Shown: in pieces, positions 29,245 to 37,262 of the stretch
Layout: every line of letters starts with the position of its first letter
How positions within the stretch are numbered: the stretch's first letter is position 1
Origin: Saccharopolyspora elongata
GTDB lineage: Bacteria; Actinomycetota; Actinomycetes; Mycobacteriales; Pseudonocardiaceae
Assembly (NCBI RefSeq): GCF_004348985.1
Contig: NZ_SMKW01000005.1
Coordinates: 143,073 to 207,072 of the forward strand
DNA: 64,000 nt
Direction: 5' to 3'
The notes under the pieces: generated by a model
Databases searched by the model: none
Told to the model about the DNA's origin: nothing
Seen by the model: only the letters and a program-made list of their open reading frames with translations
Made by a program: the position numbers and the translations under genes

Positions 29245-29694
29245 TCAGCGGGTGTCTGATGTGGACGCCCCGGCGGGCGCGACGCGCCGGAGCAAGAGGT
29301 ACATCTGGCAGCCGAGGCAGTAGCCGAACACCGCGTTGAGCAGCGCCGCCACCAGGGCGAACGCGTTCGCGACGAGGCCCAGCGCCGTCCACTCGGCGGC
29401 GTAGCCGATGGTGGCCACCAGCGCGAAGGCGAAACCGACCCCCTGGGAGAACCGGACCGGTGCCGGTTCTTCGCGTTCGGCCGGATCGACGGGCGCGAGG
29501 CGCGGTTGCACTGCCTGCCGGAACACGTAACCCCACGGGTTGAGCCGCATTCCGAGGAACGCGCACATCCCGAACAGCACCATCTGTGCTGCGAGCACCC
29601 GCCAACTCGCGGTGACCAGCCCGAGCGCGAGGATCACGCTGGTCATCGCGGCGGTGAAGCGGACGCCACGCGGGTCGAGCGTTGCGGCGGACAT
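29245..29694 (-). CDS. DUF4395 integral membrane protein
   Basis: A 149-residue protein with about four membrane helices (TSVILALGLVTASWRVLAAQ; QMVLFGMCAFLGMRL; GVGFAFALVATIGYAAEW; GLVANAFALVAALLNAVFGYCLGCQMYLL). The final Cys pair in GYCLGCQMY is typical of DUF4395. The family is repeatedly linked to sulfurtransferases and thioredoxin-like proteins, so a role in sulfur-compound or redox transport is likely but unproved. Confidence 0.88.
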   Translation of the reverse strand: MSAATLDPRGVRFTAAMTSVILALGLVTASWRVLAAQMVLFGMCAFLGMRLNPWGYVFRQAVQPRLAPVDPAEREEPAPVRFSQGVGFAFALVATIGYAAEWTALGLVANAFALVAALLNAVFGYCLGCQMYLLLRRVAPAGASTSDTR

Positions 29695-29804
29695 GGGGCC
29701 TCCTGACTCAGTGGACTTCGACTGCCGAGTCCGTCAGGCGGTTTCGGAGAGCACACCCCAGCCGCGGCGCGGCCGTGCGATGTGCAAGACGTACTACCGC
29801 CCGG

Positions 29805-29879
29805 TCAGTGCCCGCAACACAGGCTGCTACCCACGCGGCAAAGATCCACCGCGCGCCTCCGGGTCAGCAGTACATGCAC
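29805..29879 (-). CDS. Polycysteine leader peptide (24 residues) of the sulfur operon
   Basis: GTG 29879 opens a short frame containing LTRRRAVDLCRV followed by GSSLCCGH and a stop. LTRRR-x-VDLCRV-x-S-x-LC is the hallmark of actinomycete leader peptides found before sulfur-assimilation genes. Tandem Cys codons at the end fit cysteine-dependent attenuation. It lies 110 nt upstream of the DUF4395-cysA2-sseC unit on the same strand. Cys-rich upstream ORFs that control downstream sulfurtransferase genes have been described in mycobacteria. No ideal ribosome site is seen, so the exact start is uncertain. Confidence 0.75.
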   Translation of the reverse strand: MHVLLTRRRAVDLCRVGSSLCCGH

Positions 29880-29944
29880 GGATCGGAGGTTACCGGCTAG
29901 ACCGATCGGCGGGAAGGTCGTTCAAAGGGTGAGACGCCGTGGAT

Positions 29945-30125
29945 CGATTTCCAGGCTCGTTTTGCATGGCGGTGCGGGTAGCGGAACCTCAGACGTCGTC
30001 TGGACTGTGGAATCCCCGATTTATGTATGCCCAATACACGGCATCGGGGCTGTCCTCGCCAGACGACGTCTGAGAACCCGCGGCGGTGCGAGTTGCGTAG
30101 GTGGGCTAAGCGGCTTCGCCGCTTG
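29945..30125. repeat. Dispersed repeat with an inserted 87-nt hairpin
   Basis: The flanks TTTCCAGGCTCGTTTTGC and GCGTAGGTGGGCTAAGCGGC match the repeat at 19383-19445. Between them, 29988-30074 forms a long hairpin: perfect 16-bp outer arms CTCAGACGTCGTCTGG and complement, and an inner pair CCCCGAT/ATCGGGG around an AT-rich loop. A related arrangement (GCGGTGCGGGTGGCGGAACC ... GAGAACCCGCGGCGGCGCGAG) occurs at 62.9-63.0 kb. Confidence 0.7.
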
Positions 30126-30174
30126 CGGCAGCCCTCGACAGGCAGCGTTCGGCTTCGCAGCGGCGGTTGAGGAC

Positions 30175-30225
30175 GGGGCCGTGAGTGTTTTGGGGCGCTA
30201 TGGCACCCAAAGCGCTCACGGCCCC
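30175..30225 (-). terminator. Hairpin downstream of thiX
   Basis: The arms GGGGCCGTGAGTG and CGCTCACGGCCCC (one G:T-type mismatch) surround TTTTGGGGCGCTATGGCACC. It lies about 40 nt after the thiX stop. It is in the same sequence family as 3673 and 21261. Confidence 0.7.
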
Positions 30226-30265
30226 GTGACCAGCGCGAACCGCGAAGCTCCAGGCGGGCCAGAGG

Positions 30266-30709
30266 TCACGCGAGGTGGGGTTGCAGGGCGGTGGCGAGTT
30301 CGTCTCGGCGCGGGACTCCTCCGACGCGGAACAGCTCCCGGCCCGCGTCGTCGAGCACGAGCGTCGTCGGGGTGCGGTGCACCCCCAGCGGCGTCGACCA
30401 CTCCGGGTGATCCGTGAGGTCGACCTCCACGTGGCGCACGCCTTCGGTGCGCCCGACGAAGTCGGACAGCAGGATGCGGGTGTGCCGGCAGGGCGCGCAG
30501 AACGTGGTGGACAGCTGCAGCAGCGTCACCTTGGCGTCGGTGTCCGGGGCGTCGGCGAGCTGCTGCCGCAGGCCCTCGGGAAGCTTGTCGAACATGCTCT
30601 CCTCGCCGCCGGTCGCCTTGCGCACCTTGCCTTCCCTGGCCCGCCACACCAGGCCGAACACCGCGGCGACGGCGACGGCGATCAGCAGTGCCCAGGTACC
30701 CGCGTTCAC
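30266..30709 (-). CDS. thiX: Membrane-anchored thioredoxin-like protein (ThiX/Rv0816c-like)
   Basis: A 147-residue protein with an N-terminal membrane helix (residues 4-22, GTWALLIAVAVAAVFGLVW) and an extracytoplasmic thioredoxin fold. The redox motif is CAPC (Cys71, Cys74) in TTFCAPCRHTR, and the cis-Pro loop is HRTPTTLVL. It is probably a thiol-disulfide reductant of the envelope. The start overlaps the TGA of the upstream lmeA gene by 4 nt (ATGA), so the two are coupled. Confidence 0.88.
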   Translation of the reverse strand: MNAGTWALLIAVAVAAVFGLVWRAREGKVRKATGGEESMFDKLPEGLRQQLADAPDTDAKVTLLQLSTTFCAPCRHTRILLSDFVGRTEGVRHVEVDLTDHPEWSTPLGVHRTPTTLVLDDAGRELFRVGGVPRRDELATALQPHLA

Positions 30710-31509
30710 CCCGTGCTCACCCCGCCGGCGTTGATGGTGACGTTCTCGGCGATGCCCTCGATGACCAGCGCGCCCCGCTCGACGCGCACCGCGGTCGGCT
30801 TGATCTCGAACGGCAGCATCCCCGGGTCGAGGGTGGTGCTGAACTGCTTGAGCACCGACTGCTCGAACAGCTTCGGCAGCTCGATGCGGCCCAGCGCGCT
30901 GTTGTTCAGGTCCAGCTTCCGCGGCTCGATCTTCATCTTGTCGTCGACCAGGGACAAGACCGCGATGACCCGCACCTTGTTGTCGGAGCCCGCGATGTTC
31001 ACGGTGCCGTCCAGCTGGACCACGGCCTTGGTGTCGTCGGTGCCCGCCGCGAGCTGCTCGTCGGCGCTGCTGATGTTGCCGTCGTCGTCGGCCAGCGCGT
31101 CCTTGGGGGCCGGCTCGATCGTCAGGTCCTGGATGCCGATCAGCCGCGCGATGTCGGAGGCCTTCAGCTTCACCCGGCCGATGAGCTGGTCGACGGTGAT
31201 GTGGTCGGCGGTGCCGGAGATCACGTCGGCGGTGGACACCCGCGCGCCGTGCAGGTCGGCCTCGATGCCGACCTCGTTGAGCTGCCCGACCTGCACCGCG
31301 TTGGCGGCCAGCTGCACGTCGCGGTAGTTCCCCGCGATGGCCTGGGTGAGGAACGGGAACCCGTTGATCCGCACGTCCGGGTTCTCGCGGAGCCGCATCT
31401 GCTCGGCGAGCCGCTTCGACACCTGGTACTCGGCGATCGCGGCAGCGCCGAAGTCGGCGCCCACCAGGAGTCCGACGATGATCACGAGGGCGATGGCGAG
31501 CTTCTTCAC
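30706..31509 (-). CDS. lmeA: LmeA-family phospholipid-binding protein (DUF2993)
   Basis: A 267-residue protein of the DUF2993 family (Rv0817c). In mycobacteria LmeA binds phospholipid and is needed for mannan elongation of lipomannan and lipoarabinomannan. Residues 1-22 are a signal/anchor (KKLAIALVIIVGLLVGADFG). The TULIP-like body has VRINGFPFLTQAIAGNYRDVQLA, ISGTADHITVDQLIGRVKL and LPFEIKPTAVRVERGALVIEG. It is coupled to thiX by a 4-nt overlap; whether this organism makes LAM-like glycolipids is inference. Confidence 0.88.
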   Translation of the reverse strand: MKKLAIALVIIVGLLVGADFGAAAIAEYQVSKRLAEQMRLRENPDVRINGFPFLTQAIAGNYRDVQLAANAVQVGQLNEVGIEADLHGARVSTADVISGTADHITVDQLIGRVKLKASDIARLIGIQDLTIEPAPKDALADDDGNISSADEQLAAGTDDTKAVVQLDGTVNIAGSDNKVRVIAVLSLVDDKMKIEPRKLDLNNSALGRIELPKLFEQSVLKQFSTTLDPGMLPFEIKPTAVRVERGALVIEGIAENVTINAGGVSTG

Positions 31510-31557
31510 CGAGCGGTCCGTTTCTCGTCGGGGCAGCGGGCCGGTGGCCTTCGGGAC

Positions 31558-32316
31558 CTAGCGGCCACCACGATCGGGTGGGCCCACTGTATCGGCCGCC
31601 CAGCCGGCGATGCGGTCCACCAATTCGGCGCTGGTCGAGCTCTCGGCGTGTCGCATGCCCGGGACCAGCCAGAACTCGCCGCCGCCTGCCTCGCTGAGCG
31701 CCACCGCATCGGCCACCGGGAAGTAGTGGTCCTGGTCACCGTGCACGACCAGCAGCGGCACCGGGATGCGCGACGCCAGTTCGATCGGCGAGATCGGCAC
31801 GTCCGGCCAGGGCGGGGCGAGGCGGACGCCGAGCAGCCGGGCGCTCCAGCGGCCGTGCGGCTGCTCGAGCAGCCAGTGCACCCTGCGCATCGCGGGTGTA
31901 TCGCGGACCCACCAGCGCGCCGGGCTGCTCACCGATATCACCGCGTCCGGCGGCGTGGACAGCGCCGCGTGCCGCAGTACCACCGAGCCGCCCAGCGAGA
32001 ACCCGACGGTGACCACCTTGCGGCAGCCGAGCTCGCGGAGGCGCTCGACGGCGGCGGCGATGTCCAGCGCCTCGGCCGGCCCGACGGTGGTGCGGCCGCC
32101 GGAGCGGCCGTGCCCGCGGAAGTCGACCGCGAGCACCGGGGCGTGGCTCGCCAGCCGTTCCAGCACCCGCCGCACGGCGGGCTTGCGCACGTGGTTGGTG
32201 AAGCCGTGGCCGACCACGAAACCGAGGTCCGCAGGCAGGCCCGGGCCGGGGTAGAGCAACCCGCGCAGCGGCGTGCCGTCGGAGGCGGTGAGCGTGACGT
32301 GGCGCACCCGACACAT
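31558..32316 (-). CDS. Alpha/beta hydrolase
   Basis: A 252-residue serine hydrolase. ATG 32316 ([19 protein letters not shown]) is chosen because coding character begins there. The fold elements are the HGFTNH oxyanion loop, [14 protein letters not shown], the nucleophile Ser in [10 protein letters not shown], the acid in [11 protein letters not shown] and His in GMRHAESS. The substrate is unknown; a dienelactone-hydrolase-like or peptidase role is possible. It is divergent from glnR across about 190 bp. Confidence 0.85.
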   Translation of the reverse strand: MCRVRHVTLTASDGTPLRGLLYPGPGLPADLGFVVGHGFTNHVRKPAVRRVLERLASHAPVLAVDFRGHGRSGGRTTVGPAEALDIAAAVERLRELGCRKVVTVGFSLGGSVVLRHAALSTPPDAVISVSSPARWWVRDTPAMRRVHWLLEQPHGRWSARLLGVRLAPPWPDVPISPIELASRIPVPLLVVHGDQDHYFPVADAVALSEAGGGEFWLVPGMRHAESSTSAELVDRIAGWAADTVGPPDRGGR

Positions 32317-32503
32317 GCCCGTAACAAATGGTCGCCCACCGTTCACAAATGTGATGCCGCCGGTTGGACCTGGGTTTTTCCGCCGCATTTCGGTTATTCT
32401 CCTTGCCATCCACAGGCAACGACGCCGGGCCGTCCCCCGATTGCGGATGGCCGCTCTCCCGCCGGTCGTCGGTGTTTCTCGCCTTGGGACGGAGGCCCCT
32501 CTG

Positions 32504-33247
32504 ATGAGCTCCGAACTGCTCCTGCTTACCAGTGAATCCGAGTGCGAAGCGGTGCTGCCCGCGCTGGCGCTGCTGCCGCACCGGGTCCGCACCCTGCCCG
32601 CAGATCCAGGCGCGATCCTCTCCGGCGGCGCGCACGACGTGATCATCGTCGACGCCCGCAACGACCTGGTCGGCGCGCGCGACCTGTGCCGCCTGCTGGC
32701 GGCCGGGGACGTGCCGGTGGTCGCCCTGGTGAACGAGGGCGGACTGGTCACGATCAGCGCCGAGTGGGGCGTGGACGACATCCTGCTGCCGACCACCGGC
32801 CCGGCGGAGATCGACGCCCGCCTGCGGCTGCTGGTGTCGCGGCGCACCAGCGCGGGCTCCGGCGGCGACGGTTCGCTGAGCGTCGGCGACCTGGTGATCG
32901 AGGAGGCGACCTACACGGCGCGGCTGAAGGGGCGGGCGCTGGAGCTCACCTACAAGGAGTTCGAGCTGCTCAAGTACCTCGCCCAGCACGCGGGCCGGGT
33001 GTTCACCCGGGCCCAGCTGCTGCAGGAGGTGTGGGGCTACGACTTCTTCGGCGGCACCCGCACGGTCGACGTCCACGTGCGGCGGCTGCGCGCGAAGCTC
33101 GGCCCGGAGCACGACTCGATGATCGGCACGGTCCGCAACGTGGGCTACAAGTTCGTCCGCCCGAGCCGCAGCGGCTCCGCGCGGGCGGCCGAGCAGGCGC
33201 ACCCGGAGCTCGAAGCGATCGAGCGCGAGACGGTCGACGCGTACTGA
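32504..33247 (+). CDS. glnR: GlnR-type global nitrogen response regulator
   Basis: A 247-residue OmpR-type regulator in the Rv0818 (GlnR) position. ATG 32504 follows GGAGG by 9 nt. The receiver domain (about 1-120) is atypical: only VIIVDAR retains an Asp and the usual acidic pocket is weak, as in GlnR, which works without a partner kinase. The winged-helix domain (about 130-225) has [53 protein letters not shown] and VRNVGYKF. It would control ammonium assimilation and nitrogen scavenging. Confidence 0.88.
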   Translation: MSSELLLLTSESECEAVLPALALLPHRVRTLPADPGAILSGGAHDVIIVDARNDLVGARDLCRLLAAGDVPVVALVNEGGLVTISAEWGVDDILLPTTGPAEIDARLRLLVSRRTSAGSGGDGSLSVGDLVIEEATYTARLKGRALELTYKEFELLKYLAQHAGRVFTRAQLLQEVWGYDFFGGTRTVDVHVRRLRAKLGPEHDSMIGTVRNVGYKFVRPSRSGSARAAEQAHPELEAIERETVDAY

Positions 33248-33254
33248 TCCAACC

Positions 33255-33295
33255 GCGAAGGCGCCTCCGGCCGATCCGGCCGGAGGCGCCTTCGC
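33255..33295 (+). terminator. Terminator after glnR
   Basis: Perfect 18-bp arms (GCGAAGGCGCCTCCGGCC, 33255-33272, with 33278-33295) enclose 5 nt, 7 nt after the stop. Confidence 0.88.
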
Positions 33296-33348
33296 GCATT
33301 CCGGTCGATCCCCGGTCGAATTGTTGATCTTCGTCCGGTGCCGGGTTC

Positions 33349-33510
33349 CCGATTTTGCCTAAAATTGGGGCGTCCGATTTTAGGCAAAATCGGAAACTTC
33401 CGAACTTCAATTCCGCATTGCGGAACTGTTTGGTGGTGATTCGCCGCAGATGGGCACAATTTCGCGAGAAATTTTCATGCGCTCGGATGATGGTCAACTT
33501 CTCGCGAAAT
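33349..33510. repeat. Two inverted repeats between glnR and the permease gene
   Basis: Arms CCGATTTTGCCTAAAAT (33349-33365) and complement (33377-33393) form a 17-bp stem. A second pair ATTTCGCGAGAA (33459-33470) and TTCTCGCGAAAT (33499-33510) has a 28-nt spacer. Both are AT-richer than their surroundings and resemble the other palindromic families of the window in style, not in exact sequence. They may end the convergent permease transcript. Confidence 0.7.
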
Positions 33511-33562
33511 GCGACCGCCCAGGGTGACTGCGGCCAGCGACGGCCACGCGGGGTGATCGAGG

Positions 33563-34792
33563 TCAGGCGCGGGCGCGGTGGCGCCAGGCCCAGACGGCGG
33601 CGCCGAGCGCGAAGCAGGCGAGGCCGCTGAGCACCGAGGCCCACGGCAACGCGAACGCCACAACCACGCAGCCGACGACGCCGAGCACGGGGAGCGCGCG
33701 CGGGAACCAGCGCTGGTCGCTAGGCAAGGTGTACGCCGAAGCGTTGGCGATCGCGTAGTACACCAGCACGCCGAACGACGAAAAGCCGATCGCACCCCGC
33801 AGATCCGTGACGAGCACCAGCACGACGACAGCCGCGACGATCACCAGCTCCGCGCGGTGCGGACTCGCGAAGCGCGGGTGCACCGCGGCCAGCGGAGCGG
33901 GCAGATCGCGCTCCCGGGCCATCGCCAACGTCGTCCGGCCCACCCCGGCGAGCAGCGCGAGCAACGAGCCGAGCGCGGCAACCCCGGCGCCGACCGCCGC
34001 AACCGGCGCCAGCTGCGACAAACCGCCGGCGCGCACCGCATCGGCCAGCGGAGCCGACGACGCCGCGAGGCCCGCCGGGCCGAGCGCCACCAGCAGCGAA
34101 ACCGCCACCACGAAGTACAGGCACACCACGATCCCGAGCGCGACCGGGATCGCGCGCGGGATCGTCCGCCGCGGATCGCGGACCTCCTCGCCGAGCGTCG
34201 CGATGCGGGCGTAGCCCGCGAACGCGAAGAACAGCAGCCCGGCGGACTGCAGGACGCCCAGCGGCGCAGGCGACGGGGACGCCGAGGCGGCAGCCGAGGC
34301 ACCCCCGAGCCAGATCGCGAGCAGCGTGCACGCGAGCGCCGCGAGCGTGACCGCGAGCAGGATGCGAGCGAGCTTGGCGGTGCGGGTGACGCCGACGTAG
34401 TTCACCGCGCCCAGAGCCGCGGCGAACGCCGCGGCGACGGGCTTGGCGGCGGCGGGGGCGAGGTACTCGGCGGCCGTCAGGGCCATCGCCGCGCACGAGG
34501 CCGTCTTGCCGAGCACGAAGCCCCAGCCCGCGAGGTAGCCCCAGAACGGGCCGAGCCGTTCGCGGCCGTAGACGTAGGTGCCGCCCGCCGCCGGGTAGCG
34601 GGCCGCGAGGACCGCCGAGCTGCTCGCGTTGCAGAACGCGATGATCGCCGCGATGACCAGGCCGATGATCAGGGCCGATCCGGCCGCTGCCGCCGCCGGG
34701 GCGAAGGCGCTGAACAGGCCCGCTCCGATCATGGCCGTCAGCCCGATCGTCACCGCGTCCGCGGTGTTCAGGCGTCGGCGGAGCTCGGTCAC
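33563..34792 (-). CDS. APC-superfamily amino acid permease
   Basis: A 409-residue transporter with about 12 membrane helices. GTG 34792 (VTELRRRLNTADAVTIGL) is the start; the frame upstream lacks coding character. Helix 1 has the APC unwound motif IGAGLFSAF, helix 2 the FCNASSSAVLAARYPAAGGTYVY pattern, and helix 6 FAFAGYARIATLGEEVRDPRRTIPRAI. It is shorter than 12-helix AAT members but matches the cationic amino acid transporter type. The substrate is unknown; GlnR next door makes nitrogen-related control plausible. Confidence 0.85.
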   Translation of the reverse strand: MTELRRRLNTADAVTIGLTAMIGAGLFSAFAPAAAAAGSALIIGLVIAAIIAFCNASSSAVLAARYPAAGGTYVYGRERLGPFWGYLAGWGFVLGKTASCAAMALTAAEYLAPAAAKPVAAAFAAALGAVNYVGVTRTAKLARILLAVTLAALACTLLAIWLGGASAAASASPSPAPLGVLQSAGLLFFAFAGYARIATLGEEVRDPRRTIPRAIPVALGIVVCLYFVVAVSLLVALGPAGLAASSAPLADAVRAGGLSQLAPVAAVGAGVAALGSLLALLAGVGRTTLAMARERDLPAPLAAVHPRFASPHRAELVIVAAVVVLVLVTDLRGAIGFSSFGVLVYYAIANASAYTLPSDQRWFPRALPVLGVVGCVVVAFALPWASVLSGLACFALGAAVWAWRHRARA

Positions 34793-34904
34793 GTGATGTT
34801 CCTGCTGGGTTTCGGCACCTGCACCGCCCGGTGAGAGGAGTTCGCGGACAAGTCTTAGCGTTCTGCTCGCGTCAACCGCAAGGTTCGTGGGTAACGTCGG
34901 TGGC

Positions 34905-35858
34905 GTGCAGCTGACTTGGCGAAACGGACTGGACAGCAGTGAAGCGGCCGAGGTCATGGCCCTCCTCGACAAGGCCGAGCAGGCCGACGGGGTGGCCCCG
35001 GTCGGCGAACACGTGATCTTGCGACTGAAGGCGCATCGCGACGTCATCCACCAGATCGAGCCGGTGCAGGCCGACGTGCGCTCCGAGCACTTCGTGGTGC
35101 GCGACGCCGGGAGCGTCCTCATCGGGTACGCGCACCTGGACACCGAGCACGAGAAGACCGCCGGTCAGCTCGTCGCCGAGCTGGCCGTGCACCCCGATCA
35201 CCGCCGCAAGGGCGTCGGCGCCCGCCTGGTCGAGGCGCTGCTGGACCGCGCCGAGCTCTCCCCGGAACCCGCGCCCGACCTGGGCCGCCTGCGGATCTGG
35301 TCGCACGGCGAGCACCCCGGCGCGGTGCGGCTGGCCGAGCGCTTCGGTCTCAGCCGGCCCCGCGAGCTGTGGCGGATGGGCCGGGACCTCGCCGCCCCGG
35401 AGCTGCCCGAGCCGGAGCTCGCGGAAGGCGTGCGGATCCGCACCTTCCGGGCCGGCCGGGACGAACCCTCCGTGGTCGAGGTCAACCATCGGGCGTTCGC
35501 CTGGCACCCCGAACAGGGCGGCATGACCGAGCAGGACCTTCGGGCCAAGGAGCGCGAGGAGTGGTTCGACCCCGCCGGGTTCTTCCTCGCCGTGGACGGC
35601 AAGGACCGGCTGCTGGGCTTCCACTGGACCAAGGTCCACCCCGGCGGCATGGGCGAGGTCTACGTCGTCGGCGTCGATCCGGCCGCGCAGGGCGGCGGGT
35701 TGGGTCGGTCACTCACGGTGGCCGGATTGCGTCACCTCCGCGACACTGGATCCCGCCAGGTGATGCTCTACGTCGAGGGTGACAACGCGCCCGCCATCAA
35801 GGTCTACCAGCGGTTGGGATTCGAGAAATGGGACACGGACGTGCAATTTGGGCGCTGA
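34905..35858 (+). CDS. mshD: Mycothiol acetyltransferase MshD
   Basis: Final step of mycothiol synthesis: acetyl-CoA acetylates Cys-GlcN-Ins. The 317-residue protein has two GNAT domains. The first has LVAELAVHPDHRRKGVGARLVEAL near residue 95. The second, catalytic domain ends with GEVYVVGVDPAAQGGGLGRSL and LYVEGDNAPAIKVYQRLGF. FAWHPEQGGM is diagnostic for MshD. GTG 34905 (VQLTWRNGL) is chosen; a GTG six codons upstream exists. Its place between glnR and pst genes equals Rv0819. Confidence 0.95.
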   Translation: MQLTWRNGLDSSEAAEVMALLDKAEQADGVAPVGEHVILRLKAHRDVIHQIEPVQADVRSEHFVVRDAGSVLIGYAHLDTEHEKTAGQLVAELAVHPDHRRKGVGARLVEALLDRAELSPEPAPDLGRLRIWSHGEHPGAVRLAERFGLSRPRELWRMGRDLAAPELPEPELAEGVRIRTFRAGRDEPSVVEVNHRAFAWHPEQGGMTEQDLRAKEREEWFDPAGFFLAVDGKDRLLGFHWTKVHPGGMGEVYVVGVDPAAQGGGLGRSLTVAGLRHLRDTGSRQVMLYVEGDNAPAIKVYQRLGFEKWDTDVQFGR

Positions 35859-35946
35859 TCGATCTTTGCCCTGAGTCACCGGGTCACCTGAGAACCGGGC
35901 CGCCAATCCCCCGTTCGACTGTGGGCCTGCTTACTTAGCGTGCCTT

Positions 35947-35964
35947 GTTCACCTCCCGTTCACT
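35947..35964 (+). promoter_or_regulatory. PHO box upstream of pstS
   Basis: The direct repeats GTTCACC (35947-35953) and GTTCACT (35958-35964) are spaced 11 nt start to start (GTTCACCTCCC GTTCACTTCG). This matches the actinomycete PhoP-binding unit. It lies 113 nt before the pstS start, so PhoR-PhoP control under phosphate limitation is expected. Confidence 0.88.
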
Positions 35965-36076
35965 TCGATGGCGAAGGCCGTCCACCCCGACTCCCTAGCG
36001 TCCCTGGCGAGCGGCAAAACACGGGCCTGCGCCTGCTCGGCCGCGCAACCGCAGGGTTTCCAACTGGAGGAACGAA

Positions 36077-37192
36077 GTGAAGATCAAGCGGCACAGCGCT
36101 GCGTTCGCCGTTCTCGCCGCGGGCGCGCTCGTGCTCGCCGGCTGCGGATCGGACCAGAACACCCCGCAGGGTGGCGGCAACCCGGCTCTGGACGCCCTCC
36201 AGGTCGAGTGCGGCACCAAGCCGGTCTCCGGTGAGGGCTCCTCCGCGCAGAAGAACGCCATGGACGTCTTCGCCCGTGACTACGGCCTGAAGTGCGCGGG
36301 CCAGAAGCTCAACTACACGAAGTCGGGCTCCGGCAAGGGCGTCGCCGCCTTCACCGCCGGCCAGATCGACTTCGGCGGCTCCGACTCGCCGCTGAGCGAG
36401 GAGAAGGGCGAGGTCGCCAAGGCCGCCGAGCGCTGCCAGGGCAACCCGGCCTGGAACCTGCCGATGGTGTTCGGCCCGGTCGCCATCTCCTACAACCTGC
36501 CCGGCGTCACCGACCTGACCCTCAACGCCGACGTGATCGCCAAGATCTACCAGGGCCAGGTCAAGAAGTGGGACGACCCGGCGATCAAGGCGCTGAACCC
36601 GAACGCGCAGCTGCCCGCCAAGGACATCGTGCCGTTCTTCCGCTCGGACGAGTCCGGCACCACCGAGAACTTCCAGAAGTACCTGACCACCGCCACCGGC
36701 GGCACCTGGACCGGCAAGGGCAAGCAGTTCCAGGGCGGCGCCGGCATCGGCCAGGGCCGCGACGGCAGCGACCAGGTCGCGCAGTCGGTGAAGGCCACCG
36801 AAGGCAGCATCACCTACGTCGAGTGGTCCTTCCCGAAGAACCTCGGCCTGAGCATCGCCAAGATCGACAGCGGCGCCGGCCCGGTCGAGCTGACCACCGC
36901 CAACGTCGGCAAGGCCATCGAGAACGCCGAGATCAAGGGCGAGGGCAACGACCTGCGCGTCAACCTCGACTCGATCTACGGCAACAAGGCCGCAGGCGTC
37001 TACCCGATCGTGCTGAACACCTACGAGATCGTCTGCTCCAAGGGCTACGACGCGGAGACCGCGAAGTCCGTCAAGGCGTTCCTGACGGTCGCGGCCAACG
37101 CCAACCCGGCGGAGCTGGAGAAGGCCGGCTACGTGCCGCTGCCGGAGTCCTTCAAGGACAAGGTCCTGACTGCCGTCAACGCCATCTCGTGA
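36077..37192 (+). CDS. pstS: Phosphate ABC transporter substrate-binding lipoprotein
   Basis: The 371-residue high-affinity phosphate receptor. A lipoprotein signal (residues 1-23) ends at LVLAGCGS. Phosphate-pocket motifs are GEGSSAQKNAMDVF, YTKSGSGKGVAAFTAGQIDFGGSDSPL, FRSDESGTTENFQKYLT and VAQSVKATEGSITYVEWSF. ATG 36077 follows GGAGGAACGAAGTG. It is the first gene of pstSCAB behind a PHO box. Confidence 0.97.
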   Translation: MKIKRHSAAFAVLAAGALVLAGCGSDQNTPQGGGNPALDALQVECGTKPVSGEGSSAQKNAMDVFARDYGLKCAGQKLNYTKSGSGKGVAAFTAGQIDFGGSDSPLSEEKGEVAKAAERCQGNPAWNLPMVFGPVAISYNLPGVTDLTLNADVIAKIYQGQVKKWDDPAIKALNPNAQLPAKDIVPFFRSDESGTTENFQKYLTTATGGTWTGKGKQFQGGAGIGQGRDGSDQVAQSVKATEGSITYVEWSFPKNLGLSIAKIDSGAGPVELTTANVGKAIENAEIKGEGNDLRVNLDSIYGNKAAGVYPIVLNTYEIVCSKGYDAETAKSVKAFLTVAANANPAELEKAGYVPLPESFKDKVLTAVNAIS

Positions 37193-37262
37193 GTAACCCG
37201 GGTCGCACATACCCAGGGTGAAACAAGGGTCGAACGGACGAAGTGAGAGGCTGCAAACAGCA

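Larger units (their letters stand above)
29695..30265. other. Intergenic region between thiX and the sulfur operon: leader ORF plus repeats
   Basis: About 570 bp. From the sulfur-operon side it holds the leader ORF (29805-29879) and presumably the promoter beyond 29880. Then comes a dispersed repeat (about 29945-30125) containing a large hairpin, and the thiX terminator (30175-30225). No other gene is supported; a plus-strand frame through 29781-29932 is only the antisense of the leader. Confidence 0.6.

Noticed and set aside
29540..29932. Plus-strand frame containing MCKTYYRPVSARNTGCYPRG in the thiX/sulfur-operon gap
   Set aside because: It overlaps DUF4395 and the Cys-rich leader ORF in antisense; the leader on the minus strand matches a known pattern and position, this one does not.
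35866..35895. GTCACC repeats near 35875-35888 as an additional PHO box
   Set aside because: Spacing and the GTTCACC consensus are not met; the site at 35947 is the clear one.
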